The notes below the pieces were generated by a model, which ran no database searches, was not told the DNA's origin, and saw only the letters and a program-made list of their open reading frames with translations. Shown piece after piece: positions 1 to 5,094 of a DNA stretch of 5,775 bases. The stretch is from positions 1 through 5,775 of the forward strand of contig JAIOSN010000302.1 of NCBI GenBank assembly GCA_021107605.1. Reading direction: 5' to 3'. Origin of the DNA: Anaerolineae bacterium. GTDB taxonomy: Bacteria > Chloroflexota > Anaerolineae > B4-G1 > SLSP01. Both the position numbers and the translations under genes were made by a program. The first letter of the stretch is position 1. The number at the start of each line of letters is the position of its first letter.

Positions 1-135
1 TATGTAGGGAAGGAACGCACGCGAATCAGTACCTGTGGGGGCATCGGCGTTAGGTTGCCCCAAGTCCGGCAGGAGGATTTGTGCGAAAAAATCGTATTCT
101 TCATTGCTGTACGGAACTACGCCCCATAAATGGGG
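1..135 (-). pseudogene. Possible broken or partial coding fragment at window edge
   Basis: A minus-strand frame stays open from an in-frame TAG (complement of 136-138) to the window edge. It reads PHLWGVVPYSNEEYDFFAQ, then ILLPDLGQPNADAPTG, then TDSRAFLPYI. The composition looks like real protein: mixed hydrophobic and acidic residues, balanced codons and no low complexity. The opposite-strand frame is also open up to a TAA at 127-129 but looks less protein-like. No ATG or GTG lies between the TAG and the end of the readable frame. The only candidate starts are an unconvincing TTG (complement of 61-63) and CTG, neither with a ribosome binding site. The upstream end coincides with a perfect hairpin (121-136) followed by repeat DNA, so the gene may have lost its 5' end to repeat-driven rearrangement. 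I do not recognise the family. It could also be chance. Confidence 0.3.
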
Positions 136-162
136 CTAGCCGGGGGTATTCCAGGCCCCGGC
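121..162. repeat. Pair of adjacent hairpins
   Basis: Two strong inverted repeats lie back to back. The first is GCCCCAT-aa-ATGGGGC at 121-136, with perfect 7-bp arms. The second is GCCGGGG (139-145) against CCCCGGC (156-162), with a 10-nt loop GTATTCCAGG. The loop of the second contains TTCCA, the same central motif as the GTAGC-CGCG repeats further right, so it may be a diverged member of that family. Neither hairpin is followed by a T-run on either strand, so I do not call them intrinsic terminators. Confidence 0.55.
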
Positions 163-188
163 GCTGGTCTATTGGCGCGTGAGGGGAT

Positions 189-211
189 GTAGCCGCGAAA
201 TCCATTTCGCG
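189..211 (+). repeat. GTAGC-CGCG palindromic repeat, copy A
   Basis: The sequence is GTAGC followed by arms CGCGAAA and TTTCGCG around a TCCA loop, a perfect 7-bp stem. It belongs to a dispersed family with copies at 293-315, 323-345 (inverted) and 5095-5117 (inverted). It matches the 5095-5117 copy at 22 of 23 positions when that copy is read on the minus strand. Confidence 0.75.
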
Positions 212-218
212 CCGCCCC

Positions 219-274
219 TTGTCATTCCGAGTCAGGGCGACACGCAACGCGCGGAGCACGCCTGCGCGGAATCT
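219..274 (+). repeat. 56-bp GTCATTCCGAG...GGAATCT repeat, copy 1
   Basis: This copy starts TTGTCATTCCGAG and ends GCGGAATCT. It is 48/56 identical by hand alignment, with no gaps, to the stretch at 5136-5191 in the same orientation. The ends ATTCCG and CGGAAT can pair, and the centre CGCAACGCGCGG is conserved between copies. Dispersed repeats starting GTCATTCCGAG and ending GAGGAATCT are, from general knowledge, common in intergenic DNA of several environmental phyla. Confidence 0.8.
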
Positions 275-292
275 GCCCGTTCGGTATTTGGA

Positions 293-315
293 GTAGCCGC
301 GGGTTCCATACCGCG
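293..315 (+). repeat. GTAGC-CGCG palindromic repeat, copy B
   Basis: GTAGC is followed by arms CGCGGGT and TACCGCG around TCCA. Only the outer 5 bp of the stem pair (CGCGG with CCGCG); the two inner positions are mismatched, so this is the most eroded clear member. It lies head to head with copy C at 323-345. Confidence 0.6.
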
Positions 316-322
316 CTAGCTA

Positions 323-345
323 CGCGATTTGGAAATCGCGGCTAC
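323..345 (-). repeat. GTAGC-CGCG palindromic repeat, copy C (inverted)
   Basis: On the minus strand it reads GTAGC, then arms CGCGATT and AATCGCG around TCCA, a perfect 7-bp stem. Compared with copies A and D the inner arm is ATT/AAT instead of AAA/TTT, a compensatory change that keeps pairing intact. Confidence 0.75.
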
Positions 346-426
346 AAGACCCACAGCTCAAGCGCTGTAGCCACGACCGCGCTACCCATTCGGCTACGCT
401 CAGGGCAGGCTGCGCGGAAACCCTGG

Positions 427-437
427 GGGGCTTTGCC
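427..437 (+). repeat. Target site duplication, left copy
   Basis: GGGGCTTTGCC lies directly outside the left terminal inverted repeat and is repeated exactly at 2202-2212 outside the right one. An 11-bp duplication fits the usual size for IS231-type members of the IS4 family (about 10-12 bp). Because both sides are G- and C-rich, sliding the boundary by one base gives 9 or 13 bp instead. I chose 11 bp because it makes the element start with CAT, as IS231-type ends do. Confidence 0.85.
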
Positions 438-454
438 CATATGCGTCAACTTAA
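438..454 (+). repeat. Left terminal inverted repeat (IRL)
   Basis: CATATGCGTCAACTTAA is a perfect 17-bp inverted match to 2185-2201. Similarity stops abruptly inward of base 454. It is the expected transposase binding and cleavage site at the transposase-proximal end. Confidence 0.92.
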
Positions 455-460
455 TTTTTC

Positions 461-488
461 TTGACAGCGGGACACGATATGAGAAAAT
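461..488 (+). promoter_or_regulatory. Likely transposase promoter
   Basis: A perfect -35 hexamer TTGACA (461-466) is followed after 16 bp by GAAAAT (483-488), 4 of 6 matches to the -10 consensus. It lies just inside the left inverted repeat, as in most IS4-family elements. Transcription would start near 495, leaving a leader of about 50 nt before the ATG at 543. The -10 is weak, which would suit low transposase expression. Confidence 0.5.
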
Positions 489-499
489 TTCTCCGTGTC
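471..499 (+). promoter_or_regulatory. Long hairpin overlapping the transposase promoter
   Basis: GACACG (471-476) pairs with CGTGTC (494-499), and GAGAAA (481-486) pairs with TTTCTC (488-493), leaving a 4-nt ATAT bulge and a 1-nt nominal loop. Twelve base pairs in a 29-nt stretch between the -35 box and the ribosome binding site is unlikely by chance. Transcripts starting at the IS promoter near 495 would lack the left arm; only transcripts entering from outside would form the full hairpin. Some IS4-family elements (IS10, IS50, IS231) use such structures to limit translation from read-through RNA. Here the ribosome binding site lies outside the stem, so the role is uncertain. Confidence 0.5.
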
Positions 500-526
500 G
501 AGTTTGCAGCTAGGCCTAACGAAGAC

Positions 527-532
527 AAGGAG
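527..532 (+). promoter_or_regulatory. Ribosome binding site of transposase
   Basis: AAGGAG ends 10 nt before the ATG at 543. It decides the start: the upstream in-frame GTG at 495 has no such site and lies inside the promoter hairpin. Confidence 0.8.
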
Positions 533-542
533 AATACCCGCA

Positions 543-1853
543 ATGTCCAAAATCAACCGCATCTTGGCTAAGGACTGGGATGAATTGGTCAACAGCATTC
601 CCGATGATCTGGAGGCCAGCGCGCGCGAACACGGCGCTCTGCGCCGTCGTCGCGGGATCAAGTCCGCAGCAAATTTACTTCGACTGCTACTGATCTTCGC
701 AACAGTGCTCTCGCTCCTTACTACAGCACTGTGGGGAGTGGGTCTGGGCATTTGCGATATTAGCCGCCAAGCCATTCAGAAGCGGGTACACAAAAGCACC
801 CCCTGGTTACGTTATCTGCTCACGGTCCTTTTGGGCACACTGGTCGAAATGCCTGCCGATAGCGTTGGGCTGATTAGGCGCGTAATCTTGCGGGACGCCA
901 GTGTTATTTCCCGGCCCAGTAGCCCCGGTACCGAATGGCGCATCCATTTGAGTTGGAGTCCGTTTAGTATGCAGCCAACTCAAGTGACTATGACTGACGC
1001 GCGCGCCGGTGAAGGGTTGCAAGATGCCGGACTGCAAGCGGGTGACTTGGTTGTGGCTGACCGCGCCCATGGTATCTGGCGCACTATCCAAGTAGCGTTG
1101 CAAGCGCTGGCCTACTTCATTATCCGCCTCACTTGGTCAAATTTGCCCCTGCTCACGCCGAACGGGCCGCCTTTCGAGCTCATTGCCTGGCTACGCGGCC
1201 TGCCAGCAACCGAGAATTACGCTCAAGTCACCGTCATCGCGGCAGATGACTCGGAAAAGCGGCCGCTACGCTTAGTGGTCGGACGCTTGCCCCCGGACAA
1301 AGCTGCCGAGGCGCGCGAAAGAGCCCGCCGGCAGGCACGCAAAAACAAACGCCAAGTAAGTCCCAATACGCTCCTGGCTGCTGGCTTTTGCATTCTCCTG
1401 ACCAATCTCCCGGGTGCGACTTGGTCCAACTTATCCATCTTGGCCTTCTATCGCGTCCGCTGGCAAGTGGAATGGTGTTTCCGACGCTGGAAGAGTTTAT
1501 GCCGCTTGGACGAGTTACCGGCCTATCCAGCCAAGATTGCTGAGCCGGTACTGCTGGCTAAACTGATTATCATCTTGTTAATGCAGCGTCGCCTGGGTGT
1601 GTTGCCGTGGAGCAATTGGTGGGCCACTGAGGAACCAGCCCCCGTCGTTTCCCCAGTAGTTAAGATGGTGTACAAACATCTGTGCGAGATTATTTGCCCC
1701 GCCGCTGTCATAGACCAGCTCCTGGAAAACCCGACCCCCTTTCTCCGCCATCTGCGTTCCTCTCGCCGCAAGCGTCCGCTGCAACTCGCTGCTGCTGCTC
1801 GCTGTTTTGCGGGTTTACTGACTGACTTGAACCCTGTCCCGACCCTTTGTTGA
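543..1853 (+). CDS. IS4-family DDE transposase (IS231-type)
   Basis: The 436-aa protein catalyses cut-and-paste transposition of the surrounding element. Start is ATG 543 behind AAGGAG; the frame could extend to GTG 495 (452 aa) but that start is unsupported. The RNase H-like DDE core is visible: first Asp in ILRDASVI (D118), second in VVADRAHG (D173), and Glu in the IS4 signature YRVRWQVEWCFRRWK, where Y303, R306, E310 and K317 match the spacing Y-x2-R-x3-E-x6-K exactly. The insertion domain between D173 and E310 includes a very basic stretch near residues 256-272 (RERARRQARKNKRQ). The segment FCILLTNLP before the signature is typical of the family. Length fits IS4-family transposases of roughly 400-480 aa. 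No frameshift or internal stop is seen, so it is probably active. It points towards the NACHT gene and ends about 420 bp short of it. Confidence 0.93.
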   Translation: MSKINRILAKDWDELVNSIPDDLEASAREHGALRRRRGIKSAANLLRLLLIFATVLSLLTTALWGVGLGICDISRQAIQKRVHKSTPWLRYLLTVLLGTLVEMPADSVGLIRRVILRDASVISRPSSPGTEWRIHLSWSPFSMQPTQVTMTDARAGEGLQDAGLQAGDLVVADRAHGIWRTIQVALQALAYFIIRLTWSNLPLLTPNGPPFELIAWLRGLPATENYAQVTVIAADDSEKRPLRLVVGRLPPDKAAEARERARRQARKNKRQVSPNTLLAAGFCILLTNLPGATWSNLSILAFYRVRWQVEWCFRRWKSLCRLDELPAYPAKIAEPVLLAKLIIILLMQRRLGVLPWSNWWATEEPAPVVSPVVKMVYKHLCEIICPAAVIDQLLENPTPFLRHLRSSRRKRPLQLAAAARCFAGLLTDLNPVPTLC

Positions 1854-2184
1854 TTCCTCTGAAAAAACTCAGCCGCGGTGAGTTGGTCAGGGACCGCAAC
1901 CCCATTGGTAGCACCACCCTAAACCGGGGACACCCAAAAATGGCGTGTAAAATACTTATCCGGCTCGAATTCAGGGCAAAAGTAGGGAAAAACCTTTGTC
2001 TCTTGCCCGCATTCAGGCCCCCCGTGGGGCAATTTGAATGCTCCCCGGTTAACTATGGAGCTACTATCTCACTTTCGCCTCGAAAATAACTGATTTTAGG
2101 GACGGTATCTTCAAAATCGGTGCGTTTGCTCCCTGGTTTCCCCGCCGCGTTTTGCAGAATAACCTTTTTTCAGCAGAGTCTTTG
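1854..2184. other. Non-coding right tail of the insertion sequence
   Basis: These 331 bp between the transposase stop and the right inverted repeat hold no credible gene. The only sizeable plus-strand frame (to 2089) needs a TTG start overlapping the transposase end and has no ribosome binding site. Structured elements are a small hairpin AACTCA...TGAGTT (1866-1884), a bulged hairpin at 2009-2041, and GATTTT...AAAATC (2092-2118). No hairpin is followed by a proper T-run. The tail may be untranslated 3' region, sub-terminal transposase binding sequence or a decayed passenger segment. Confidence 0.55.
2009..2041 (+). repeat. Bulged hairpin in IS tail
   Basis: The outer arms GCATTCA (2009-2015) and TGAATGC (2035-2041) pair over 7 bp. 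The inner arms GCCCC (2017-2021) and GGGGC (2026-2030) pair over 5 bp around a CCGT loop. A 4-nt bulge AATT on the right and one G on the left separate the stems. An alternative pairing of TTGCCC (2004-2009) with GGGCAA (2027-2032) competes with it. There is no poly-T after either side, so it is not a canonical terminator, though it could slow polymerase or protect transcript ends. Confidence 0.45.
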
Positions 2185-2201
2185 TTAAGTTGACGCATAT
2201 G
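2185..2201 (-). repeat. Right terminal inverted repeat (IRR)
   Basis: TTAAGTTGACGCATATG is the exact reverse complement of 438-454. The sequence inside it (CAAAGACTC on the minus strand) differs from that inside the left end, so the repeat is 17 bp. Confidence 0.92.
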
Positions 2202-2212
2202 GGGGCTTTGCC
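2202..2212 (+). repeat. Target site duplication, right copy
   Basis: GGGGCTTTGCC is identical to 427-437. Together with the following CCCCAG it rebuilds, with the left flank, a palindrome with 9-bp arms CTGGGGGGC and GCCCCCCAG around TTT in the ancestral empty site. Confidence 0.85.
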
Positions 2213-2223
2213 CCCCAGACCCC

Positions 2224-2267
2224 CCAGAACCCAGCTGCCAGAAATCCAGCATCCAGAAATGCAGCAC
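2224..2267 (+). repeat. Degenerate 15-bp tandem repeat downstream of NACHT gene
   Basis: Three consecutive units are visible: CCAGAACCCAGCTG (2224-2237), CCAGAAATCCAGCAT (2238-2252) and CCAGAAATGCAGCAC (2253-2267). The last two differ at 2 of 15 positions. The array ends 7 bp before the stop codon of the convergent NACHT gene and lies in its 3' untranslated region. Confidence 0.65.
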
Positions 2268-2274
2268 TCAGAAT

Positions 2275-4956
2275 TCAAAAGAAACCTAGGGAGACGACCA
2301 GCCGAAACCCGTATAGCCCGAACCCGTGGTACGGGAGGTGCCTATAGCGAAACGCAGAGCGGGCGTAGTCCTGATAGTCGTCGAACGCGCCGCCACGCAG
2401 CACCCGCAGCACATTATCTCCCGCGTCCAAGTTCTCTCGCCCATCATCTGGCCGGTAAGGATATTTGTATTCAGGTTTTCCCAAATCTTTACCCCAAAGA
2501 CTGCTGGTCCATTCCCAGACGTTGCCCGCCATATCCAAACAACCATACGGACTGGCGCCTTCTGGGTACATACCCACGAGCGTTGTCCCGCCCAGACCGG
2601 ATTCAACCGTGTTACATTTCGTCGCATCCCACTTATTGCCCCACGGGCACACTCGCCCCTGAGGCCCCCGCGCGGCCTTTTCCCACTCGGCCTCGGTTGG
2701 CAAGCGGACTATTTCATCCATCCCGATCTGGCCCACCGCGCGCCATCCCTCGGTCAGCCAAGCGCAGTAGGCCCGCACATCATGCCAGGTTACCCAAACC
2801 ACCGGATGGTTGGCTATGCCACGCAAACAATCCAGATTAAGCGGCCGGTACTCGCTCGCCTCGACAAAGCGCCGGAACTGCCCCACCGTCACCGGGTACT
2901 TACCAATTTTGTATGCTTCCAGCGTGACTTCATGGCGTGGTTTGGCGTAATCATCATGATCATCGCCCATCCAAAACGGCCCGGCGGGGATTTCTACCAG
3001 CGCGTCGAAGTCCCGGTCGTCGCCTAATACCGCCAGCGCATTGCCCGCCGCCAAGCGATCCACCGGCGGCAGCCAACCCCACTCGACGATCGCCCGCAGC
3101 CACAGCCGGATACGCTCCAACTTGGGCACGTTGCGCGGCGACGCCTGCGCCAACCGTCCGCTCTCGTTTTCCAACAGCACTTGCGCCGCTAACAATGCCC
3201 CCCAGCACGCCGTTTCGGGATAGTCGCTCGAGAGCGACACATCTTCAAAACACAGGGCTTCGGCCAAAGCCCACACGCCTAGCGACGTCCCCCGCGCCGC
3301 TTTGGCACCCGCCAGCAAGGTCGCTTCGCGCCAGCGCTGTGGATCGGCCCGCAACAAGTCGGCCACCTCGTCCGGGAAGCCGTGATCGGTGAGGTGACAC
3401 GCCGCCAGGTATTCCTGGAAGGTGCGGTGCGGGAAAGCGTAAACGCACTCCCCTCGCGCTGCCAGCAGGCCCGCGCGTTTGCACAGGTAATCCGCCAACT
3501 CCACCGGGTTGGCCCGCGCCGCCGGGCTGCGCGCCACCGCCATCAACGCTCCCACCAATTTCTCTTGCGCAATATCCGCCGTGCCCTGGAGTTTCGGCTG
3601 ATCGCGGTGCGCCTCGAAGGCCAGACGCTCCAGTTCCGCCCGCACCACCGCCCGATCCACCTTGAGCCATTCCGCCAGGCTGGGCTGCTGCCAGACCGGC
3701 TGCCCGGCGGCGTCGCGCACCACCTTGCGCCCCTCCCACTGTTCCAGCAGCAGATCCACCGCGTCGGCATACAACTCCTCCCGCCTTTCCGGCAGGCTCC
3801 CGCCCCGCCAAGCGTGGAGGGAGGCCATGAGCGTGAGCAGCAGGGGCCGCGTCGCCAGCTCCGCCAATCGCGCGCTGCGCTCGATGGCCGTTTTGAGCAC
3901 CACCGCCTGCCCCTGGGCCTGGTCGGGATGCCAGCCGCGCACCTGCCCCACGTGCATATACCAGCGTTCCACGAAGCGCGCGATCTGCCCCGGCGTGAAC
4001 GGGGCCAGCACCGCCTCCGCAAAGCCCCGCAACTTCCAATCCTGGCGCTGGTAAGCGTAGGTCCGGCTGGTGACTAAGAAGCGACAGTGGGGGAAATCGT
4101 CCGTGAAACTCTGCACCGCCGCCTTGACCTGCGCGCGCCGGTGTTGGACCTCCGGCACTTCGTCCAGGCCATCGAGCAGGATCAGCCCACCGCGTTCCAA
4201 TAGTTCCCGCTTGAGGTGCGGGGCGTATTCGGCGTGCCCCAACTCAGTGGCGATGAAGTCCCAGAGCGTTTTGCCGTTCACCCGCGCGCCCGTTTCCGGC
4301 AAGCCCCGCGCCACGAAGTCGCGCAGCACCACCCGCACCGGCAGGAGCGCGCCGTGTTCCCAGGGTTGGGGCTTGTCCTTATCGGGCAGTGGGGTAGTGA
4401 GCGCCGCCAGGTTGGCCTGCGCCTCGCTCAACGCCTCGCCCGCCAGACAGAGCGCCACGAAGTTGATGAACGTGGTCTTGCCGCTGCCCGGCTCGCCCAG
4501 GAGCACCTGGTATGGCCCGCGGTTGAGCACTCCGACCGCCGAAAGGTAGCGCGTCTTACGTTCGGCAGTGTGCCGGGCAGCGGGCATGTCGACGCGCTCC
4601 GGACGCTGGTTGAGCATCGTGGTGTACACTGCGGTCAGGTGAACCACGCCGTGGCCCTCCTCTTCGGCCGCCTTGCGGTCCACGCCGTTGAGAGGCAGTC
4701 CCCGCGTCTGACGTAGCAGCCGGTAGAGGTACGCCTGGCGCAACACCTCGGGTGACGCGCCGGGTTGCGCCGCCTGCTGGGAGATGTAATCCCTGGCTAC
4801 GTTGACCTGCTGCTGCACCTGCTGCTCACGCTGGTCAAAGGTGACAGAATTACCTTCGAGGACAGCAACTTTTGCCCGATATTGCTTGGCGTTGAGCATA
4901 CCCTCATCGTGCAATTGTTTCAACAACGTTAGTTGCGCTTGTTTGGCTGCACTCAT
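2275..4956 (-). CDS. NACHT ATPase fused to FGE/C-type-lectin-like sensor domain
   Basis: The 893-aa protein starts at ATG (complement of 4954-4956) behind AGAGGAG; the TTG nine codons upstream lacks that support. Domain order: residues 6-35 look SHOCT-like (LLKQLHDEGMLNAKQYRAK); 39-61 are Gln-rich and end in VNVARDYI; a linker at 76-114 has the LPLNGVD and HLTAVY motifs seen before many bacterial NACHT domains. The NACHT domain follows: Walker A GEPGSGKTT 154-162, Walker B LILLDGLDE 258-266, sensor RFLVTSRTY 292-300, TRPLLLTLMA 369-378, FPHRTFQEYLAA 508-519. A helical stretch runs to about 650. The FGE-sulfatase domain fills 654-891: VEIPAGPFWMGD, KYPVTVGQF, RLPTEAEWEKAARG, CPWGN, DMAGNVWEW, RGGAF, GFRLV. 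The two catalytic Cys of true FGE are absent (Asp about 860, Ala about 865), so it is probably a ligand-binding lectin-like fold. By family, STAND/NACHT proteins oligomerise on sensing a trigger, several defend against phage; here that role is inference. No known toxic effector domain is recognised. Confidence 0.92.
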   Translation of the reverse strand: MSAAKQAQLTLLKQLHDEGMLNAKQYRAKVAVLEGNSVTFDQREQQVQQQVNVARDYISQQAAQPGASPEVLRQAYLYRLLRQTRGLPLNGVDRKAAEEEGHGVVHLTAVYTTMLNQRPERVDMPAARHTAERKTRYLSAVGVLNRGPYQVLLGEPGSGKTTFINFVALCLAGEALSEAQANLAALTTPLPDKDKPQPWEHGALLPVRVVLRDFVARGLPETGARVNGKTLWDFIATELGHAEYAPHLKRELLERGGLILLDGLDEVPEVQHRRAQVKAAVQSFTDDFPHCRFLVTSRTYAYQRQDWKLRGFAEAVLAPFTPGQIARFVERWYMHVGQVRGWHPDQAQGQAVVLKTAIERSARLAELATRPLLLTLMASLHAWRGGSLPERREELYADAVDLLLEQWEGRKVVRDAAGQPVWQQPSLAEWLKVDRAVVRAELERLAFEAHRDQPKLQGTADIAQEKLVGALMAVARSPAARANPVELADYLCKRAGLLAARGECVYAFPHRTFQEYLAACHLTDHGFPDEVADLLRADPQRWREATLLAGAKAARGTSLGVWALAEALCFEDVSLSSDYPETACWGALLAAQVLLENESGRLAQASPRNVPKLERIRLWLRAIVEWGWLPPVDRLAAGNALAVLGDDRDFDALVEIPAGPFWMGDDHDDYAKPRHEVTLEAYKIGKYPVTVGQFRRFVEASEYRPLNLDCLRGIANHPVVWVTWHDVRAYCAWLTEGWRAVGQIGMDEIVRLPTEAEWEKAARGPQGRVCPWGNKWDATKCNTVESGLGGTTLVGMYPEGASPYGCLDMAGNVWEWTSSLWGKDLGKPEYKYPYRPDDGRENLDAGDNVLRVLRGGAFDDYQDYARSAFRYRHLPYHGFGLYGFRLVVSLGFF
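2302..2382 (-). other. Candidate DGR-type variable region in NACHT-FGE C-terminus
   Basis: The segment runs from DDYQDYARSAFR through YRHLPYHGFGLY to the conserved GFR (residues 859-885 of the 893-aa protein). In related FGE-fold proteins, as I recall them, this stretch is Asn-rich (WNNNxxNAR...RNRNNPxNRNNNIGFR). Here those positions are mostly Asp, Tyr, His, Leu or Phe encoded by NNC codons (GAC, TAC, CAC, CTC, TTC), the pattern expected if adenines of AAC codons were randomised by a diversity-generating retroelement. The scaffold residues (ARSAFR, P, GFR) are kept. No template repeat or reverse transcriptase is in the window, so this remains an inference from pattern. Confidence 0.45.
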
Positions 4957-4961
4957 GTTCA

Positions 4962-4968
4962 CTCCTCT
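4962..4968 (-). promoter_or_regulatory. Ribosome binding site of NACHT gene
   Basis: On the minus strand AGAGGAG lies 5 nt before the ATG at 4956-4954. It supports this start over the in-frame TTG at 4983-4981. Confidence 0.8.
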
Positions 4969-4974
4969 GAAAAT

Positions 4975-5002
4975 AAGTCGCAAGTCAAAAGTCTAAAGTC
5001 TG
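4975..5002 (+). repeat. Four tandem 7-bp AAGTCnn repeats in NACHT leader
   Basis: AAGTCGC, AAGTCAA, AAGTCTA and AAGTCTG follow each other with exact 7-bp spacing. The core AAGTC is invariant and the last two bases vary. The array begins 7 bp upstream of the NACHT ribosome binding site, between it and wherever the promoter lies. Such arrays can change copy number by slippage. Confidence 0.7.
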
Positions 5003-5094
5003 TTTCAAAACAAAGGTGTTTGCGTTAGTGCAGCATTTTCATTATCGTTGGTGTGGAATCCCACATGAGGACTCCTTAGATTATCGGTACGTAA

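Larger units (their letters stand above)
139..426. other. Non-coding, repeat-rich left intergenic region
   Basis: No convincing gene is present here. The stretch is built almost entirely of short palindromic repeats: a GCCGGGG hairpin, three GTAGC-CGCG hairpins (189-211, 293-315, 323-345), one copy of the 56-bp GTCATTCCGAG repeat (219-274), and a degenerate GTAGC...GCTAC inverted pair (367-371 and 381-385). It resembles intergenic repeat clusters of large-genome environmental bacteria. It ends at the target duplication of the insertion sequence. Confidence 0.6.
438..2201 (+). mobile_element. Complete IS4-family (IS231-type) insertion sequence, 1764 bp
   Basis: The element is bounded by perfect 17-bp inverted repeats CATATGCGTCAACTTAA (438-454, and inverted at 2185-2201) and by an 11-bp direct repeat, GGGGCTTTGCC, on both sides. 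It carries one transposase gene on the plus strand with its own promoter-like site. The ends resemble the IS231 consensus as I remember it (CAT...TCAACTTAA), and the transposase has the IS4-family YREK signature. About 330 bp of non-coding DNA lies between the transposase stop and the right end, which is long for a simple IS. Intact ends, intact gene and perfect duplications suggest recent insertion. It interrupts a GC-rich palindrome downstream of the NACHT gene rather than a coding sequence. The exact named IS cannot be given without an ISfinder search. Confidence 0.92.

Noticed and set aside
495..542. GTG start for the transposase, extending it by 16 residues
   Set aside because: No ribosome binding site precedes it and it lies inside the promoter hairpin; ATG 543 follows AAGGAG at good spacing.
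1847..2089. 80-residue plus-strand frame overlapping the transposase end
   Set aside because: TTG start inside the transposase 3' end, no ribosome binding site, no recognisable motif, and internal hairpins.
2201..2216. GGGGGC-TTT-GCCCCC hairpin as intrinsic terminator of the NACHT gene
   Set aside because: Stem is strong but neither strand has a following T-run; kept only as a palindrome that served as the IS target.
2064..2267. Minus-strand frame spanning the right IS boundary
   Set aside because: It crosses the IS end and the tandem repeat, so it is a chance fusion of unrelated sequence.
2326..4716. Several long plus-strand frames opposite the NACHT gene (such as 2326-3027 and 3382-4077) and alternative minus frames
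   Set aside because: They are shadows of a GC-rich gene with clear domain motifs; their products are Arg/Pro/Ala-rich and show no recognisable family.
4957..4983. TTG start for the NACHT gene
   Set aside because: ATG at 4956 has AGAGGAG 5 nt upstream, and the extra nine residues would overlap that site and the tandem repeat.
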